Positions 5,607 to 13,330 of a stretch of 13,613 nt of DNA are shown here, in pieces. Location of the stretch: assembly GCA_030039825.1 (NCBI GenBank), contig JASHUV010000021.1, positions 1 through 13,613 on the forward strand. Direction: 5' to 3'. This DNA comes from Thermoplasmata archaeon. Lineage in GTDB: Archaea > Thermoplasmatota > Thermoplasmata > Lutacidiplasmatales > UBA184. The translations under genes were made by a program, and so were the position numbers. Under the pieces are notes generated by a model, which did not search any database, was not told where the DNA came from, and worked only from the letters and a program-made list of their open reading frames with translations. Position 1 is the stretch's first letter, and every line of letters begins with the position of its first letter.

Positions 5607-6125
5607 ATGGAGAAGACCCTGACGAAGGTGCGCGACCTGACCCCGAGCTCGAAGCAAGTCAACGTCCATGCCAAGGTCATGAACGTCGGCGAGGCGAAGG
5701 AGGTCATGGGGAAGTACGGCGAGGCCCGCAAGGTGGCCGAGGCCGTCATCGGCGACGACACGGCGACGATCACGCTCTCGCTCTGGAACGAGCAGATCGG
5801 GACGATCGCGAAGGAGGACGTGGTGCTCATCGACAACGGCTACGTCTCCCTGGTGCGGGGCCACATGCGCCTCAACGTCGGCCGCTACGGGACCCTGACG
5901 AAGTCGACCGAGCCGATCGGCGAGATCAACCAGTCCCTCGACATGAGCCAGCAGGAGTTCGAGAGCGAGCGCCGGTCGTACGGCGGCGGCGGCGGCTACC
6001 GGGACCGCGGTGGCGGTGGCTACGGTGGCGGCGGCCGCGGCTACGGCGGTGGCGGCGGTGGTGGCGGGGGCTCGGGCGGCGGCGGCGGGGGCCGCGACCG
6101 CTCGGACTCCTACAAGCGCTACTAG
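5607..6125 (+). CDS. Single-stranded DNA-binding protein, one OB fold with Gly/Arg/Tyr-rich tail
   Basis: A 172-residue protein. Residues about 1-105 form one OB fold of the archaeal SSB/RPA type: KVRDLTPSSKQVNV (7-20), an inner strand region with DDTATITLSLWNEQI (50-64) and VLIDNGYVSLVRGHMRLNVGR (73-93). It would coat single-stranded DNA during replication and repair. A short linker, about 106-124 (MSQQEFESERRS), leads into residues 126-162, almost all glycine with interspersed Tyr and Arg (YRDRGGGGYGGGGRGYGG). The protein ends RDRSDSYKRY. The tail resembles RGG/glycine-rich RNA- or ssDNA-binding tails rather than the acidic tip of bacterial SSB. ATG 5607 has an excellent Shine-Dalgarno, and the gene has its own promoter and a strong terminator, suggesting high monocistronic expression. 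Some single-OB archaeal proteins of this type also bind RNA. Confidence 0.9.
   Translation: MEKTLTKVRDLTPSSKQVNVHAKVMNVGEAKEVMGKYGEARKVAEAVIGDDTATITLSLWNEQIGTIAKEDVVLIDNGYVSLVRGHMRLNVGRYGTLTKSTEPIGEINQSLDMSQQEFESERRSYGGGGGYRDRGGGGYGGGGRGYGGGGGGGGGSGGGGGGRDRSDSYKRY
5982..6092 (+). repeat. GGC/GGT glycine-codon repeat tract
   Basis: Low-complexity DNA encoding residues 126-162 of the SSB protein, mainly GGC, GGT and GGG codons with tandem GGTGGC units. Such tracts are prone to slippage, so tail length may vary between strains, and assembly length should be treated with some care. Confidence 0.7.
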
Positions 6126-6140
6126 CGCGTCCCAACCCTT

Positions 6141-6171
6141 CGGGGCGGCCCCGGCGGGGCCGCCCCGTTTT
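6141..6171 (+). terminator. Intrinsic-type terminator after the SSB gene
   Basis: A perfect 12-bp GC stem (6141-6152 with 6156-6167) has a 3-nt GGC loop and is followed at once by TTTT. A second T-tract (T6) lies at 6183-6188. The stem starts 16 nt after the SSB stop codon. Archaeal RNA polymerase terminates mainly on U-tracts, and the hairpin would protect the 3' end. This is the only clear terminator in the window. Confidence 0.7.
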
Positions 6172-6212
6172 CCCCGACGTCCTTTTTTCCGCCCGACGTT
6201 CTTCGGCTCGCC

Positions 6213-6896
6213 ATGAAACCCTCCGGATCGGAGCGCGAACTCACCCTCTACGTGCAGAGCCGCAAGGTCGTCACGGGGTTCTTCCGGCCTCCCGCCGCCC
6301 CGAGCGAGGTCGGCGTCGCGCCCGACGCTCCGGTCGCGGAGCTCGCCGGGTCGAGCCGACCGGACCGGAACCTGGCGTCGGAGGAGGCGTTCTTCCTCTC
6401 CGACGACCAGGCCCACGCCGCGGCCCTCGCCGAGGAGATCGCCGGGCGCCGCGGCTACACCGTCAAGACGGTCGACGTCGCGAGGACCGGACGGATCGAG
6501 CGGCTCCTCGTCGAACGGATCCCCTCGGGCGCCCGCTTCCCCCTCCTCCTCGGTCCCCACGGCCTGCGCCTCGAGGGCCTCGAGGCGTTCACGGAGGATC
6601 GGCTCTGCGCCCTCATGCCGACCGACCTCGCCGGCCGCCGGGCGCTCACCTACCTGAAGGTCCGCGGGGGGGACCTCGAGCGGATCCGCGCCGCCCTCCT
6701 CGCCTTCCCGGAGGTCCGGGAGCTCCACTTCCTCACGGGGGACTGGGACCTCCTCGCCGTCCTCGAGTTCCCCGGCGCCGAGCACCCCAAGCGCCAGGTC
6801 CTCGACTTCGTCACGTCGCGGATCCGCGGCATCCCGGAGGTCATCGACACGAGCACGCTCGTGCCGGAGTTCTCCGTCACGAAGTTCCCGGTCTAG
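6213..6896 (+). CDS. Two-domain protein: thioredoxin/glutaredoxin-like domain plus Lrp/AsnC-type ligand-binding (RAM) domain
   Basis: A 227-residue protein with no HTH. Residues about 144-225 match a stand-alone Lrp/AsnC effector domain: a beta strand LTYLKVRGGDLERI, then FPEVRELHFLTGDWDLLAVLEF and a closing segment IPEVIDTSTLVPEF. In feast/famine regulators this domain oligomerises and binds amino acids. Residues about 58-137 look like a thioredoxin/glutaredoxin fold: strand AFFLSDD, helix AHAAALAEEIAGRRG, strand YTVKTVDV, then ARFPLLL with a probable cis-Pro (P110) and a final helix LEGLEAF. The redox CxxC is absent; the only cysteine is C132. Residues 1-57 are unassigned. The ATG at 6213 follows the SSB terminator, with only a T-tract upstream and no clear Shine-Dalgarno. 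The gene is convergent with carB. Function unknown; sensing or scaffolding is inference. Confidence 0.8.
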   Translation: MKPSGSERELTLYVQSRKVVTGFFRPPAAPSEVGVAPDAPVAELAGSSRPDRNLASEEAFFLSDDQAHAAALAEEIAGRRGYTVKTVDVARTGRIERLLVERIPSGARFPLLLGPHGLRLEGLEAFTEDRLCALMPTDLAGRRALTYLKVRGGDLERIRAALLAFPEVRELHFLTGDWDLLAVLEFPGAEHPKRQVLDFVTSRIRGIPEVIDTSTLVPEFSVTKFPV

Positions 6897-6921
6897 CCGA
6901 CGGGTCCGAGCCCGCGGCCGT

Positions 6922-9900
6922 TCAACCGCCGCGCACCGGGGCGCCGGAAGTTCCGACCGGTCGGGCGGGGGCCTCGAACGGCACCCCCCGGGCCGCCGGG
7001 GCGTGCCCGCGGGGATGGCCGGGTTCCGGCGAGCCGTAGAGCGCCGTCACGGTGAGCGGGTGGGCCCGCATCCACGCGATGCCCTCGATGTACGCCTGGA
7101 ACGCCTCGAGGCTCGTGAAGAGCGGGATCCCGAGCTCCACGGCGCGCCGGCGGAGGACGTACTCGTCCTCGAGCATCCGCTCGAGCTTCTCCTGGGTGAG
7201 CGAGGAGGGGACGTTCAGCATGAGGTTCACGTCGCCCCCGTCGAGCGCCTCGAGCACGTTCGGGTGGCGGTCGGGCTCGCTCACCTTGTGGAGCGTCCGG
7301 ATCCCCCGGAACCCGCGCGCGGAGAGGAACGCCGCGGTGTCCTCGGTCGCCGACATCGAGAAGCCGAGGTCGGCGAGCGCCTGGGCCGTCGGGAGGAGCT
7401 GGGTCTTGTACTCGAGGCCGCCGACGGAGAGGAACGCCGTCCCGCCGGCGGGGACGATCCGGACGCCCGTGGCGACGAGGGCCTTCACGAAGGCGTCGGC
7501 GAACGTCGGGCCGAAGCAGGCGACCTCCCCCGTCGACTGCATCTCCACCCCGAGGAGGGGGTCGGAGCCGGCGAGCTGCAGGAAGGAGAACTGGGGGACC
7601 TTGACGCCCCAGCGCCCGGCCGGCAGCGGCGCGACCCCCTCCCGGGTGAGGCCCTTTCCGAGCATCGCCCGGGCGGCCTCCCTCAGGAGCGGGACGCCGG
7701 TCGCCTTCGTGAGGAACGGCAGCGACCGGCTCGCCCTCAGGTTGAGCTCGATGATCTGGTAGCTCCCCCCCTTCACGAGGAACTGGACGTTGAACGGCCC
7801 CCGGATCGCGAGGGCCCGGGCCATCCGCTCCGCGGCGTCGACGAGGGCCGCCTGGACGGCGGGGCCCGCCCGCCGGGGCGGGAGGCAGAAGATCGCGTCG
7901 CCGCTGTGGATGCCGGCCCGCTCGACGTGCTCGAGGATCCCGCCGACGAGCACCTTCTCCCCGTCGGAGATCGCGTCGAGCTCCACCTCGTCGGCCCCCT
8001 CGATGAACTTCGTGATGACGACCGGGTGCTCCGGCGAGAGCCGGGCCGCCTCGTTGAGGAAGCGGGCGAGGTCGGCGCGGCCGGGGATGACCCGCATCGC
8101 CTGGCCGGAGAGGACGTAGGAGGGACGGACGAGCACGGGGTAGCCGACCTCCTCGGCGAAGGCGGCGGCGGCCTCCTCGGTGGTGAAGGCGCGCCAGGCC
8201 GGCTGCGGGATGCCGAGCCGTTCGAGAAGCTTCGAGAACCTCGCCCGGTCCTCGGCCGTGTCGATCGATTCCGGCCGCGTCCCCAGGACGGCGATCCCGC
8301 ACGCCTCGAGGAGCGGCGTCAGGTTCTGGGCGAGCTGGCTCCCGACGCAGGTGACGACGCCGCGGTAGCCGTCGAACTCGGCGAGGTCGCGCACGCGCTC
8401 GAGCGTGATCTCCTCGAAGTAGAGGCGGTCGGAGCGGTCGTGGTCGGTCGAGACGGTCTCCGGGTTCGAGTTCAGGAGGGCGACCGTCGGGATCCCCTCG
8501 GCCTTGAGGCCGTCGACGAGGTTCATCGTCGACCAGTCGAACTCGACCGAGGAGCCGATGCGGTAGGGGCCCGCGCCGAGGACGAGCACGCTTCCCGACG
8601 GGGCCGGGGCGACGTCGTCGAAGTCGCCGCGGTAGGTGATGAAGAGGTAGTTCGTGGGGCTCGGCCACTCGCCGGCGAGCGTGTCGATCATCCGGACGCG
8701 CGGCCGGATCCCGGCGGCGAGCCGCCGGCGCCGCACCTCCTCCTCGTCGAGGCGGGTGGCCCGCGCGATCGCCCGGTCGGAGAAGCCGAGCTCCTTCGCG
8801 CGCCGGACCCGCTCGGGGTCGAACTTGCCGCGGCCGAGGCGGAGGTCCCCGTCGACCTCCTCGACCTCCGCGAGCGCCTCGACGAACCAGGGGTCGATCC
8901 AGCTCGTGGACGCGATCACGTCGGGGGAGATCCCCGCCCGCAGGGCCTCGAGGACCCGGAAGAGGATGTCCGGCGTCGGGGCGGCGAGGTCCCGGAGGAT
9001 CGCCTCCCGGGGCCGGGTCTCCGCCGGCGGGACGAGATCGGCCCGGGGGTCGCTCATCCGGACGGCCTTGAGGAGGGCCTCCGGGAAGGAGGAGCCGACG
9101 CCCATGACCTCGCCGACGCTCTTCATGGACGGCCCGAGCCGGCGCTCGGCCCGGGCGAACTTCTCGAGGTCCCAGCGGGGGAGCTTCACGACGACATAGT
9201 CGAGCGCGGGCTCGAAGCAGGCCGTCGTGGTCCCCGTGACCCGGTTCTTGAGCTCGGGCAGGGTGAACCCGAGGGCGAGCTTCGCGGCGACGTAGGCGAG
9301 GGGGTATCCGGTCGCCTTGCTGGCGAGGGCGCTCGACCGGGAGAGCCGGGCGTTGATCTCGATCGCGAAGTACTCGCGGCTCTTCGGGTCGAGGGCGAAC
9401 TGGATGTTGCACTCGCCGACGATCCCGCACCGGGCGGCGGCGCGGAGCGCCGCCTGGCGGAGGCGCTGGTACTCCTCGTCGGTGAGCGTCTGGGACGGGG
9501 CGATGACGACGTTGTCACCGGTGTGGACCCGCATGGAGAGGACGTTCTCCATGTTGCAGACGGTGAGCGTGTTCCCGAGCCGGTCGCGAACGACCTCGTA
9601 CTCGATCTGCTTGAAGTCGCCGACGTACCGCTCGAGGAGGATCTGCCCGGCCGGGCTCAAGCGGATCCCCCGGGCGGCGACCTCCTCGAGCTCCTCGGGC
9701 GTGCGGGCCATGCCGCCGCCCTTGCCGCCGAGCGTGTAGGCGACCCGGATCATCACGGGAAAGCCGAGCTCCTTCGCGGCCGTCCGCGCCCCCTCGAGGT
9801 CGTAGACGGCGTGGCTCGGCAGCGTCGGGACCTCGGCCTCCTTCATCAGGGCCACGAACTGGGCGCGGTCCTCGGTCCCCCGGATCCCCGAGAGCGGGGT

Positions 9901-10248
9901 CCCGAGGACCTCGACGTCGAGCGCCTCGAACACCCCCCGGTCGGCGAGGCCGATCCCGCAGTTGAGGGCCGTCTGCCCGCCGAAGGAGAGGAGGACCGCG
10001 TCGGGCCGCTCCGCCTCGAGGATCGGTTGCACGAAGTCGGGGGTCAGGGGCTGGAAGTAGACCCGGCCGAGCCTCGGGGGATCGGTCTGCAGCGTCGCGA
10101 TGTTCGGGTTGACGACGACGGCGTAGATCCCCTCCTCCTCGAGCGCCTTCAGGCACTGGCTGCCGGAATAATCGAACTCGCCGGCCTCCCCGATCTTGAG
10201 CGCGCCCGAGCCGAGGACGACGATCTTCTTCGGTCGTCCCTCGCTCAT
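6922..10248 (-). CDS. carB: Carbamoyl-phosphate synthase large subunit
   Basis: A 1108-residue large subunit of CPSase. It uses ammonia from the CarA glutaminase, bicarbonate and two ATP to make carbamoyl phosphate for pyrimidines and arginine. Both duplicated ATP-grasp halves are present. The N-half begins KKIVVLGSGALKIGEAGEFD and carries the glycine-rich loop YTLGGKGGGMAR; the C-half begins SVLVLGAGPYRIGSSVEFDWS and has the loop PSYVLSGQAMRV. An MGS-like allosteric domain near the C-terminus contains RGFRGIRTLHKVSE and NVPSSLTQEKLE. After it comes a Pro/Gly/Ala-rich tail of about 40 residues, making the protein slightly longer than the typical ~1070. The gene is unsplit, unlike in some methanogens. 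The ATG at 10248 overlaps the carA stop as ATGA; a longer upstream reading frame is rejected because it runs over carA. Convergent neighbour ends 25 nt away. Confidence 0.97.
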   Translation of the reverse strand: MSEGRPKKIVVLGSGALKIGEAGEFDYSGSQCLKALEEEGIYAVVVNPNIATLQTDPPRLGRVYFQPLTPDFVQPILEAERPDAVLLSFGGQTALNCGIGLADRGVFEALDVEVLGTPLSGIRGTEDRAQFVALMKEAEVPTLPSHAVYDLEGARTAAKELGFPVMIRVAYTLGGKGGGMARTPEELEEVAARGIRLSPAGQILLERYVGDFKQIEYEVVRDRLGNTLTVCNMENVLSMRVHTGDNVVIAPSQTLTDEEYQRLRQAALRAAARCGIVGECNIQFALDPKSREYFAIEINARLSRSSALASKATGYPLAYVAAKLALGFTLPELKNRVTGTTTACFEPALDYVVVKLPRWDLEKFARAERRLGPSMKSVGEVMGVGSSFPEALLKAVRMSDPRADLVPPAETRPREAILRDLAAPTPDILFRVLEALRAGISPDVIASTSWIDPWFVEALAEVEEVDGDLRLGRGKFDPERVRRAKELGFSDRAIARATRLDEEEVRRRRLAAGIRPRVRMIDTLAGEWPSPTNYLFITYRGDFDDVAPAPSGSVLVLGAGPYRIGSSVEFDWSTMNLVDGLKAEGIPTVALLNSNPETVSTDHDRSDRLYFEEITLERVRDLAEFDGYRGVVTCVGSQLAQNLTPLLEACGIAVLGTRPESIDTAEDRARFSKLLERLGIPQPAWRAFTTEEAAAAFAEEVGYPVLVRPSYVLSGQAMRVIPGRADLARFLNEAARLSPEHPVVITKFIEGADEVELDAISDGEKVLVGGILEHVERAGIHSGDAIFCLPPRRAGPAVQAALVDAAERMARALAIRGPFNVQFLVKGGSYQIIELNLRASRSLPFLTKATGVPLLREAARAMLGKGLTREGVAPLPAGRWGVKVPQFSFLQLAGSDPLLGVEMQSTGEVACFGPTFADAFVKALVATGVRIVPAGGTAFLSVGGLEYKTQLLPTAQALADLGFSMSATEDTAAFLSARGFRGIRTLHKVSEPDRHPNVLEALDGGDVNLMLNVPSSLTQEKLERMLEDEYVLRRRAVELGIPLFTSLEAFQAYIEGIAWMRAHPLTVTALYGSPEPGHPRGHAPAARGVPFEAPARPVGTSGAPVRGG

Positions 10249-11396
10249 GCCGCTCCCTTGCGGGCGACCATCTCCCGGAAGCGGTCGAAGACGAATCCGG
10301 CCTCCTGGGGGCCGGGATGCCCTTCCGGGTGGCCCTGCAGCGCGACGAGCCGCCCCCGGTCGTCCTTGATCCCCTCGAGCGTGCCGTCGTCGGGGTTCGA
10401 GGCCCACGCCCGGAGCCCGCCCGCGGCGATCGACGCCGGGTCGACGGCGTAGCCGTGGTTCTCGCTGACGATGACGGCCGTGCCGTCGGGGAAGACGACG
10501 GTCTTGTTCTGTCCCCGGTGGCCGTACTTGAGCTTGAACGTCGCCCCGCCCCGGGCGAGGGCGAGGAGCTGGTGACCGAGGCAGATCCCGAGGGTCGGCA
10601 TCTCGCGGGCCGTCGGCCGCCGGAGCTCCTCGACCACGCCCGGGAGGAGCTCGGGATCTCCCGGCCCGTTCCCGACGAGAAGCCCGCGGACCGGGCGACC
10701 GTCGTGGCGTTCCGGCACCTCCTGGTCGTAGGGCAGCCGCAGCACCGCGAGGTGCCGAGCGAGGAGCGCCTTCACGATGCTCGCCTTCACCCCGCAGTCG
10801 ATGACCGCCACGAGCGGGTCCTCCGCCGAGCCGTAGACGACGGGGGCGCGCACCGCGACCTCGGGGACGAGCCGCTCCTCGCCGTAGTTCGGCGCGGCGG
10901 CCAGATGGGCGGCGAGCTCCTCGTTCGAGGGACGGTGGCGGAGGTCGCCGACGTCGAGGACCCCGCGCATCACGCCGCGGCTGCGCAGATGCTCGGTCAA
11001 CCGGCGCGTGTCGACGCCGACGATACCGGGGACCCCCGACTCCTCGAGCCACACCGGCAGGCTGCGGGTGCTCTGCCAGTGGCTCGGCCGCGTGATCTCC
11101 CGGACGACGACGCCCCGGACCTGGATGCCGTCCGACTCGAGGAACTCCGGCAGGCCCGCCGCGTCGCGCGCCGCCGGATCGGGGACGCCGTAGTTGCCGA
11201 GGAGGGGGAAGGTGAACGTGAGGATCTGGCCGCGGTACGACGGGTCGGTCAGCGACTCCGGGTAGCCCGCCATCCCCGTGGTGAAGACGACCTCACCGAC
11301 CCGGCGGGCGCTCGCTCCGAAGCCCCGCGCATCGAATCGGGTGCCGTCCTCGAGGTACAACGTCGCGCCCCTCGAGGCAGCGTCGGGCGCCGGCAC
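10245..11396 (-). CDS. carA: Carbamoyl-phosphate synthase small subunit (glutamine amidotransferase)
   Basis: A 383-residue glutaminase subunit that hydrolyses glutamine and channels ammonia to CarB. The N-terminal CarA domain starts ATLYLEDGTRFDARGFGA and includes GEVVFTTGMAGYPESLTDPSY. The class I amidotransferase domain has nucleophile Cys272 in LGICLGHQL and the triad partners His356 and Glu358 in QGHPEG, in step with the E. coli residues 269, 353 and 355. A small oddity is GHPEGHPGP where HPEASPGP is usual. The start is chosen at the second of two adjacent GTG codons (11399, 11396), because a GGAG lies 7 nt upstream of it. Longer frames up to 11510 add unrelated sequence. The ATGA overlap with carB implies coupled translation. 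Identification is very secure; the start is good to within a codon or so. Confidence 0.96.
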   Translation of the reverse strand: MPAPDAASRGATLYLEDGTRFDARGFGASARRVGEVVFTTGMAGYPESLTDPSYRGQILTFTFPLLGNYGVPDPAARDAAGLPEFLESDGIQVRGVVVREITRPSHWQSTRSLPVWLEESGVPGIVGVDTRRLTEHLRSRGVMRGVLDVGDLRHRPSNEELAAHLAAAPNYGEERLVPEVAVRAPVVYGSAEDPLVAVIDCGVKASIVKALLARHLAVLRLPYDQEVPERHDGRPVRGLLVGNGPGDPELLPGVVEELRRPTAREMPTLGICLGHQLLALARGGATFKLKYGHRGQNKTVVFPDGTAVIVSENHGYAVDPASIAAGGLRAWASNPDDGTLEGIKDDRGRLVALQGHPEGHPGPQEAGFVFDRFREMVARKGAA

Positions 11397-11403
11397 CACG
11401 GGT

Positions 11404-11407
11404 CTCC
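11404..11407 (-). promoter_or_regulatory. Shine-Dalgarno site deciding the carA start
   Basis: GGAG on the minus strand is followed by ACCC and then two GTG codons. Spacing is 4 nt to the first GTG and 7 nt to the second. The latter is the better distance. Confidence 0.45.
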
Positions 11408-11440
11408 GAAAACCCAACGCGTCGGAGGAGGGGTGTCGAC

Positions 11441-11448
11441 CATAAGCG
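11441..11448 (-). promoter_or_regulatory. Probable TATA element of carAB
   Basis: On the minus strand this reads CGCTTATG. It lies about 46 nt upstream of the carA start, so transcription would begin near 11418 with a leader of about 20 nt that contains the GGAG. The match to a TATA box is moderate. The 145-nt region to the divergent gene holds no other clear element for this direction. Confidence 0.35.
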
Positions 11449-11512
11449 TTGCGTCGATAGCCCGACCGGCCCGACGCCGTCGCGTGGCGCGCGACCCCGC
11501 CGGCGCACAACC

Positions 11513-11519
11513 GCTATGG
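11513..11519 (+). promoter_or_regulatory. Possible TATA element of the TrxR-like gene
   Basis: GCTATGG is centred about 26 nt upstream of the GTG at 11542, the same spacing seen before other presumed leaderless genes here. The sequence match is weak and the call rests mainly on position. Confidence 0.25.
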
Positions 11520-11541
11520 CGGCGCCGGGCGATGACCCGCC

Positions 11542-12537
11542 GTGCCGGGCTTCCCGAAGCTCCAGCCCTCCTACGACATCCTCGTGCTCGGCGGCGGCCA
11601 CGCCGGCCTGCAGGCCGGCCTGAAGGCGTCGCTCCTTCGGCACACGGCCGCGATCATCGATCGCGGCCCGAAGTACTCCCGGTCGTACTACGCCCCGAGG
11701 ATGGACAACATCCCGGGCTTCCCTCAGGGCATCTCGGGCCACGCCCTCCTCGACCACCAGATCGCGCAGGTCCGGGCCGCCGAGGCGCGCGTGGGCTACT
11801 TCACCCCCGCGACGGCCACGAGCGCCGCGGTGCGGCCCGACGGGGACTACGAGGTCGCGTTCGAATGGCTCGGCCAGAAGAGGACCGTGACGGGGCGGGC
11901 CCTCGTGCTGGCGCTCGGGGTCGTCGACCGGATCCTCGAGGTCGGCGGATCGATCCAGACGATCTTTCCGTGGGCGAACTTCGGGATCGTGGACTTCTGC
12001 ATCTTCTGCGACGGCCATCTCATGGAGGACCGGAGCCTCGCCGTGCTCGGCCACGACGCGTTCGCGGCGTGGACGGCGATCGACCTCCTCCACTTCGCCC
12101 CGCGATCGATCGAGCTCCTCACGCACGGTCGCCGATTCCTCGACGGGACGCCGCCCGCGAAGCGCACGGAGCTCCTCGACCGGCTCGCGGAGGCCCGGAT
12201 CCCCACCGTCGAGACCGAGATCGCCGGGTTCGACGGGATCCGGGAGAAGAGGTTCATCGTGAGGTTCGCGGACGGGACGACCCGCGACTACGACAAGGGG
12301 TTCTCCGCGCTCGGGTGGTACGACATGCACGACGCGATTCCCCGATCGCTCGGGGCGACGTTCGATCCGGACGGGTACGTCGTGACGGACGAGGACTGCC
12401 GCGTTCTCGGGAGCGGAGGGACCCCGATCCCGGGACTCTACTGCGTCGGGGACCTTCGGAACGGCTGGAACCAGATCCCCGAGGCGTGGGCGACCGCCGA
12501 GCGCGCGGTCATCCACGCGTATTCTAGCTACCTGTAG
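11542..12537 (+). CDS. Thioredoxin-reductase-like FAD oxidoreductase lacking a canonical NAD(P)H motif
   Basis: A 331-residue flavoprotein of the low-Mr thioredoxin reductase family. The FAD-binding dinucleotide motif GGGHAG is at 17-22, NIPGFPQGISG follows at about 56-66, the redox pair C153-IF-C156-DG matches the CxxCDG of TrxR, and the C-terminal FAD motif CVGDLRNGWNQIP contains G303-D304. The second Rossmann domain should carry GxGxxA/G for NAD(P)H but reads LGHDAFAAW at 169-177, and no clear 2'-phosphate arginine cluster follows. The enzyme may therefore take electrons from something other than NADPH, as is known for the Thermoplasma acidophilum TrxR. The GTG start at 11542 places the FAD motif at the usual distance. 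It is divergent from carA and overlaps the 3' end of the HAD gene by 14 nt. No thioredoxin gene is in the window. Confidence 0.88.
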   Translation: MPGFPKLQPSYDILVLGGGHAGLQAGLKASLLRHTAAIIDRGPKYSRSYYAPRMDNIPGFPQGISGHALLDHQIAQVRAAEARVGYFTPATATSAAVRPDGDYEVAFEWLGQKRTVTGRALVLALGVVDRILEVGGSIQTIFPWANFGIVDFCIFCDGHLMEDRSLAVLGHDAFAAWTAIDLLHFAPRSIELLTHGRRFLDGTPPAKRTELLDRLAEARIPTVETEIAGFDGIREKRFIVRFADGTTRDYDKGFSALGWYDMHDAIPRSLGATFDPDGYVVTDEDCRVLGSGGTPIPGLYCVGDLRNGWNQIPEAWATAERAVIHAYSSYL

Positions 12538-13294
12538 CGAGGGCGATCCGACCGGGCGCCGCCCGACCCGCCCGAGCGCGCCCGACGCCGAGGACCCCGG
12601 CGACGCCGTCGAGATCGGGGACGACGCGGATCGCACCCGCCGTCGCGAGGCGCTCGGCGATCTCCGGCTCGACCGGTCCCGGGGGCAGGATGCCGACGAA
12701 GCGGACCCGCGCGCGCGTCGCGCACTCCCCGTCGAACGGGTGGTCCCCGATGTACAGGGCCCGGTCGATGGGGACCGCCATCTGCCGGAGCAGGAGGAGG
12801 AGGGAATCCGGGGAGGGCTTCGCTGGTCCGGGCGAGCTGCGCGTCCGCAGGTGGGGGAAGAACTCCTTGAGGCCCGTCCGCTGCAAGGCGGCCCGGCAGA
12901 AGACCTCCGAGCTCCGCGTCAGGATGCCAAGCCGGTAGCCGCGCTCGGTGAGCGCGGGCAGGAGGGTGAGCGCGCCGGGCCGGGCCTTCGTCCTCGGGAG
13001 CGCCTCGAGCTCGATGGCGTCGATCGCCTCGTTGACCTCCCCCTCGAACCGGAAGCGGTCGCCCTCCGGGACGCCGCCGAGGGCGAGCTCGGAGAGCGCC
13101 TTCTCCATCGTCTGGGGGATCGTGTCGCGGACGGTCAGATGGCCGGGGGTGACGCCCCGGGCCTCGGCGATCCGGATGACCTCCCGCCGCATCTTGACGT
13201 AGTCGTGGGCGCTCTCGATGAGCGTTCCGTCGAGATCGAAGATGACCCCGAGCAGCGGGCCCAGGTAGAGCGGGCGCTCCTCGTCGGCGGGCAT
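12524..13294 (-). CDS. HAD-superfamily phosphatase (phosphoglycolate phosphatase-like)
   Basis: A 256-residue hydrolase with all four HAD motifs. Motif I is FDLDGTL with nucleophile D20 and general acid D22. Motif II is Thr126 in ILTRSS. Motif III is K159 in AKPSPDS. Motif IV is GDHPFDGE with D184 and D188. A helical C1 cap lies between motifs I and II (about 27-105). This is the layout of phosphoglycolate phosphatase, beta-phosphoglucomutase and similar enzymes. The substrate is a small phosphorylated metabolite that cannot be specified. The Ala/Gly/Arg-rich C-terminus overlaps the convergent TrxR-like gene by 14 nt. The ATG at 13294 is directly preceded by a 9-bp hairpin. A winged-helix regulator gene lies upstream on the same strand, 97 nt away. 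Confidence 0.92.
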   Translation of the reverse strand: MPADEERPLYLGPLLGVIFDLDGTLIESAHDYVKMRREVIRIAEARGVTPGHLTVRDTIPQTMEKALSELALGGVPEGDRFRFEGEVNEAIDAIELEALPRTKARPGALTLLPALTERGYRLGILTRSSEVFCRAALQRTGLKEFFPHLRTRSSPGPAKPSPDSLLLLLRQMAVPIDRALYIGDHPFDGECATRARVRFVGILPPGPVEPEIAERLATAGAIRVVPDLDGVAGVLGVGRARAGRAAPGRIALATGS

Positions 13295-13318
13295 GGGGCC
13301 TCGGCGGAACGAGGCCCC
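13295..13318 (-). promoter_or_regulatory. Hairpin abutting the HAD start codon
   Basis: On the minus strand GGGGCCTCG and CGAGGCCCC form a perfect 9-bp inverted repeat around a 6-nt loop, and the second arm touches the ATG. In RNA it would occupy the whole ribosome-binding region. In DNA it would be a symmetrical operator downstream of the TATA element. No Shine-Dalgarno is otherwise visible. Confidence 0.45.
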
Positions 13319-13330
13319 CGGGGGGGTAGT

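Noticed and set aside
6897..6921. Possible shared terminator between the convergent RAM-protein gene and carB
   Set aside because: The 25-nt gap has no T-tract on either strand and no convincing stem.
6893..9430. 845-codon minus-strand frame inside carB in another frame
   Set aside because: Same-strand alternate frame of carB with Arg/Pro-rich low-complexity translation.
7003..10452. 1149-codon open frame on the plus strand opposite carB
   Set aside because: Antisense shadow of a fully recognisable carB. Charged low-complexity composition, no domain.
10249..11052. N-terminal extension of carB to give 1376 residues
   Set aside because: The extra 268 residues overlap carA out of frame and are Arg/Pro-rich. 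CarB homology begins at the ATG at 10248, which makes an ATGA overlap with carA.
11397..11510. Upstream extension of carA
   Set aside because: The additional residues do not resemble CarA and would run through the likely promoter. A GTG with GGAG 7 nt upstream explains the start.
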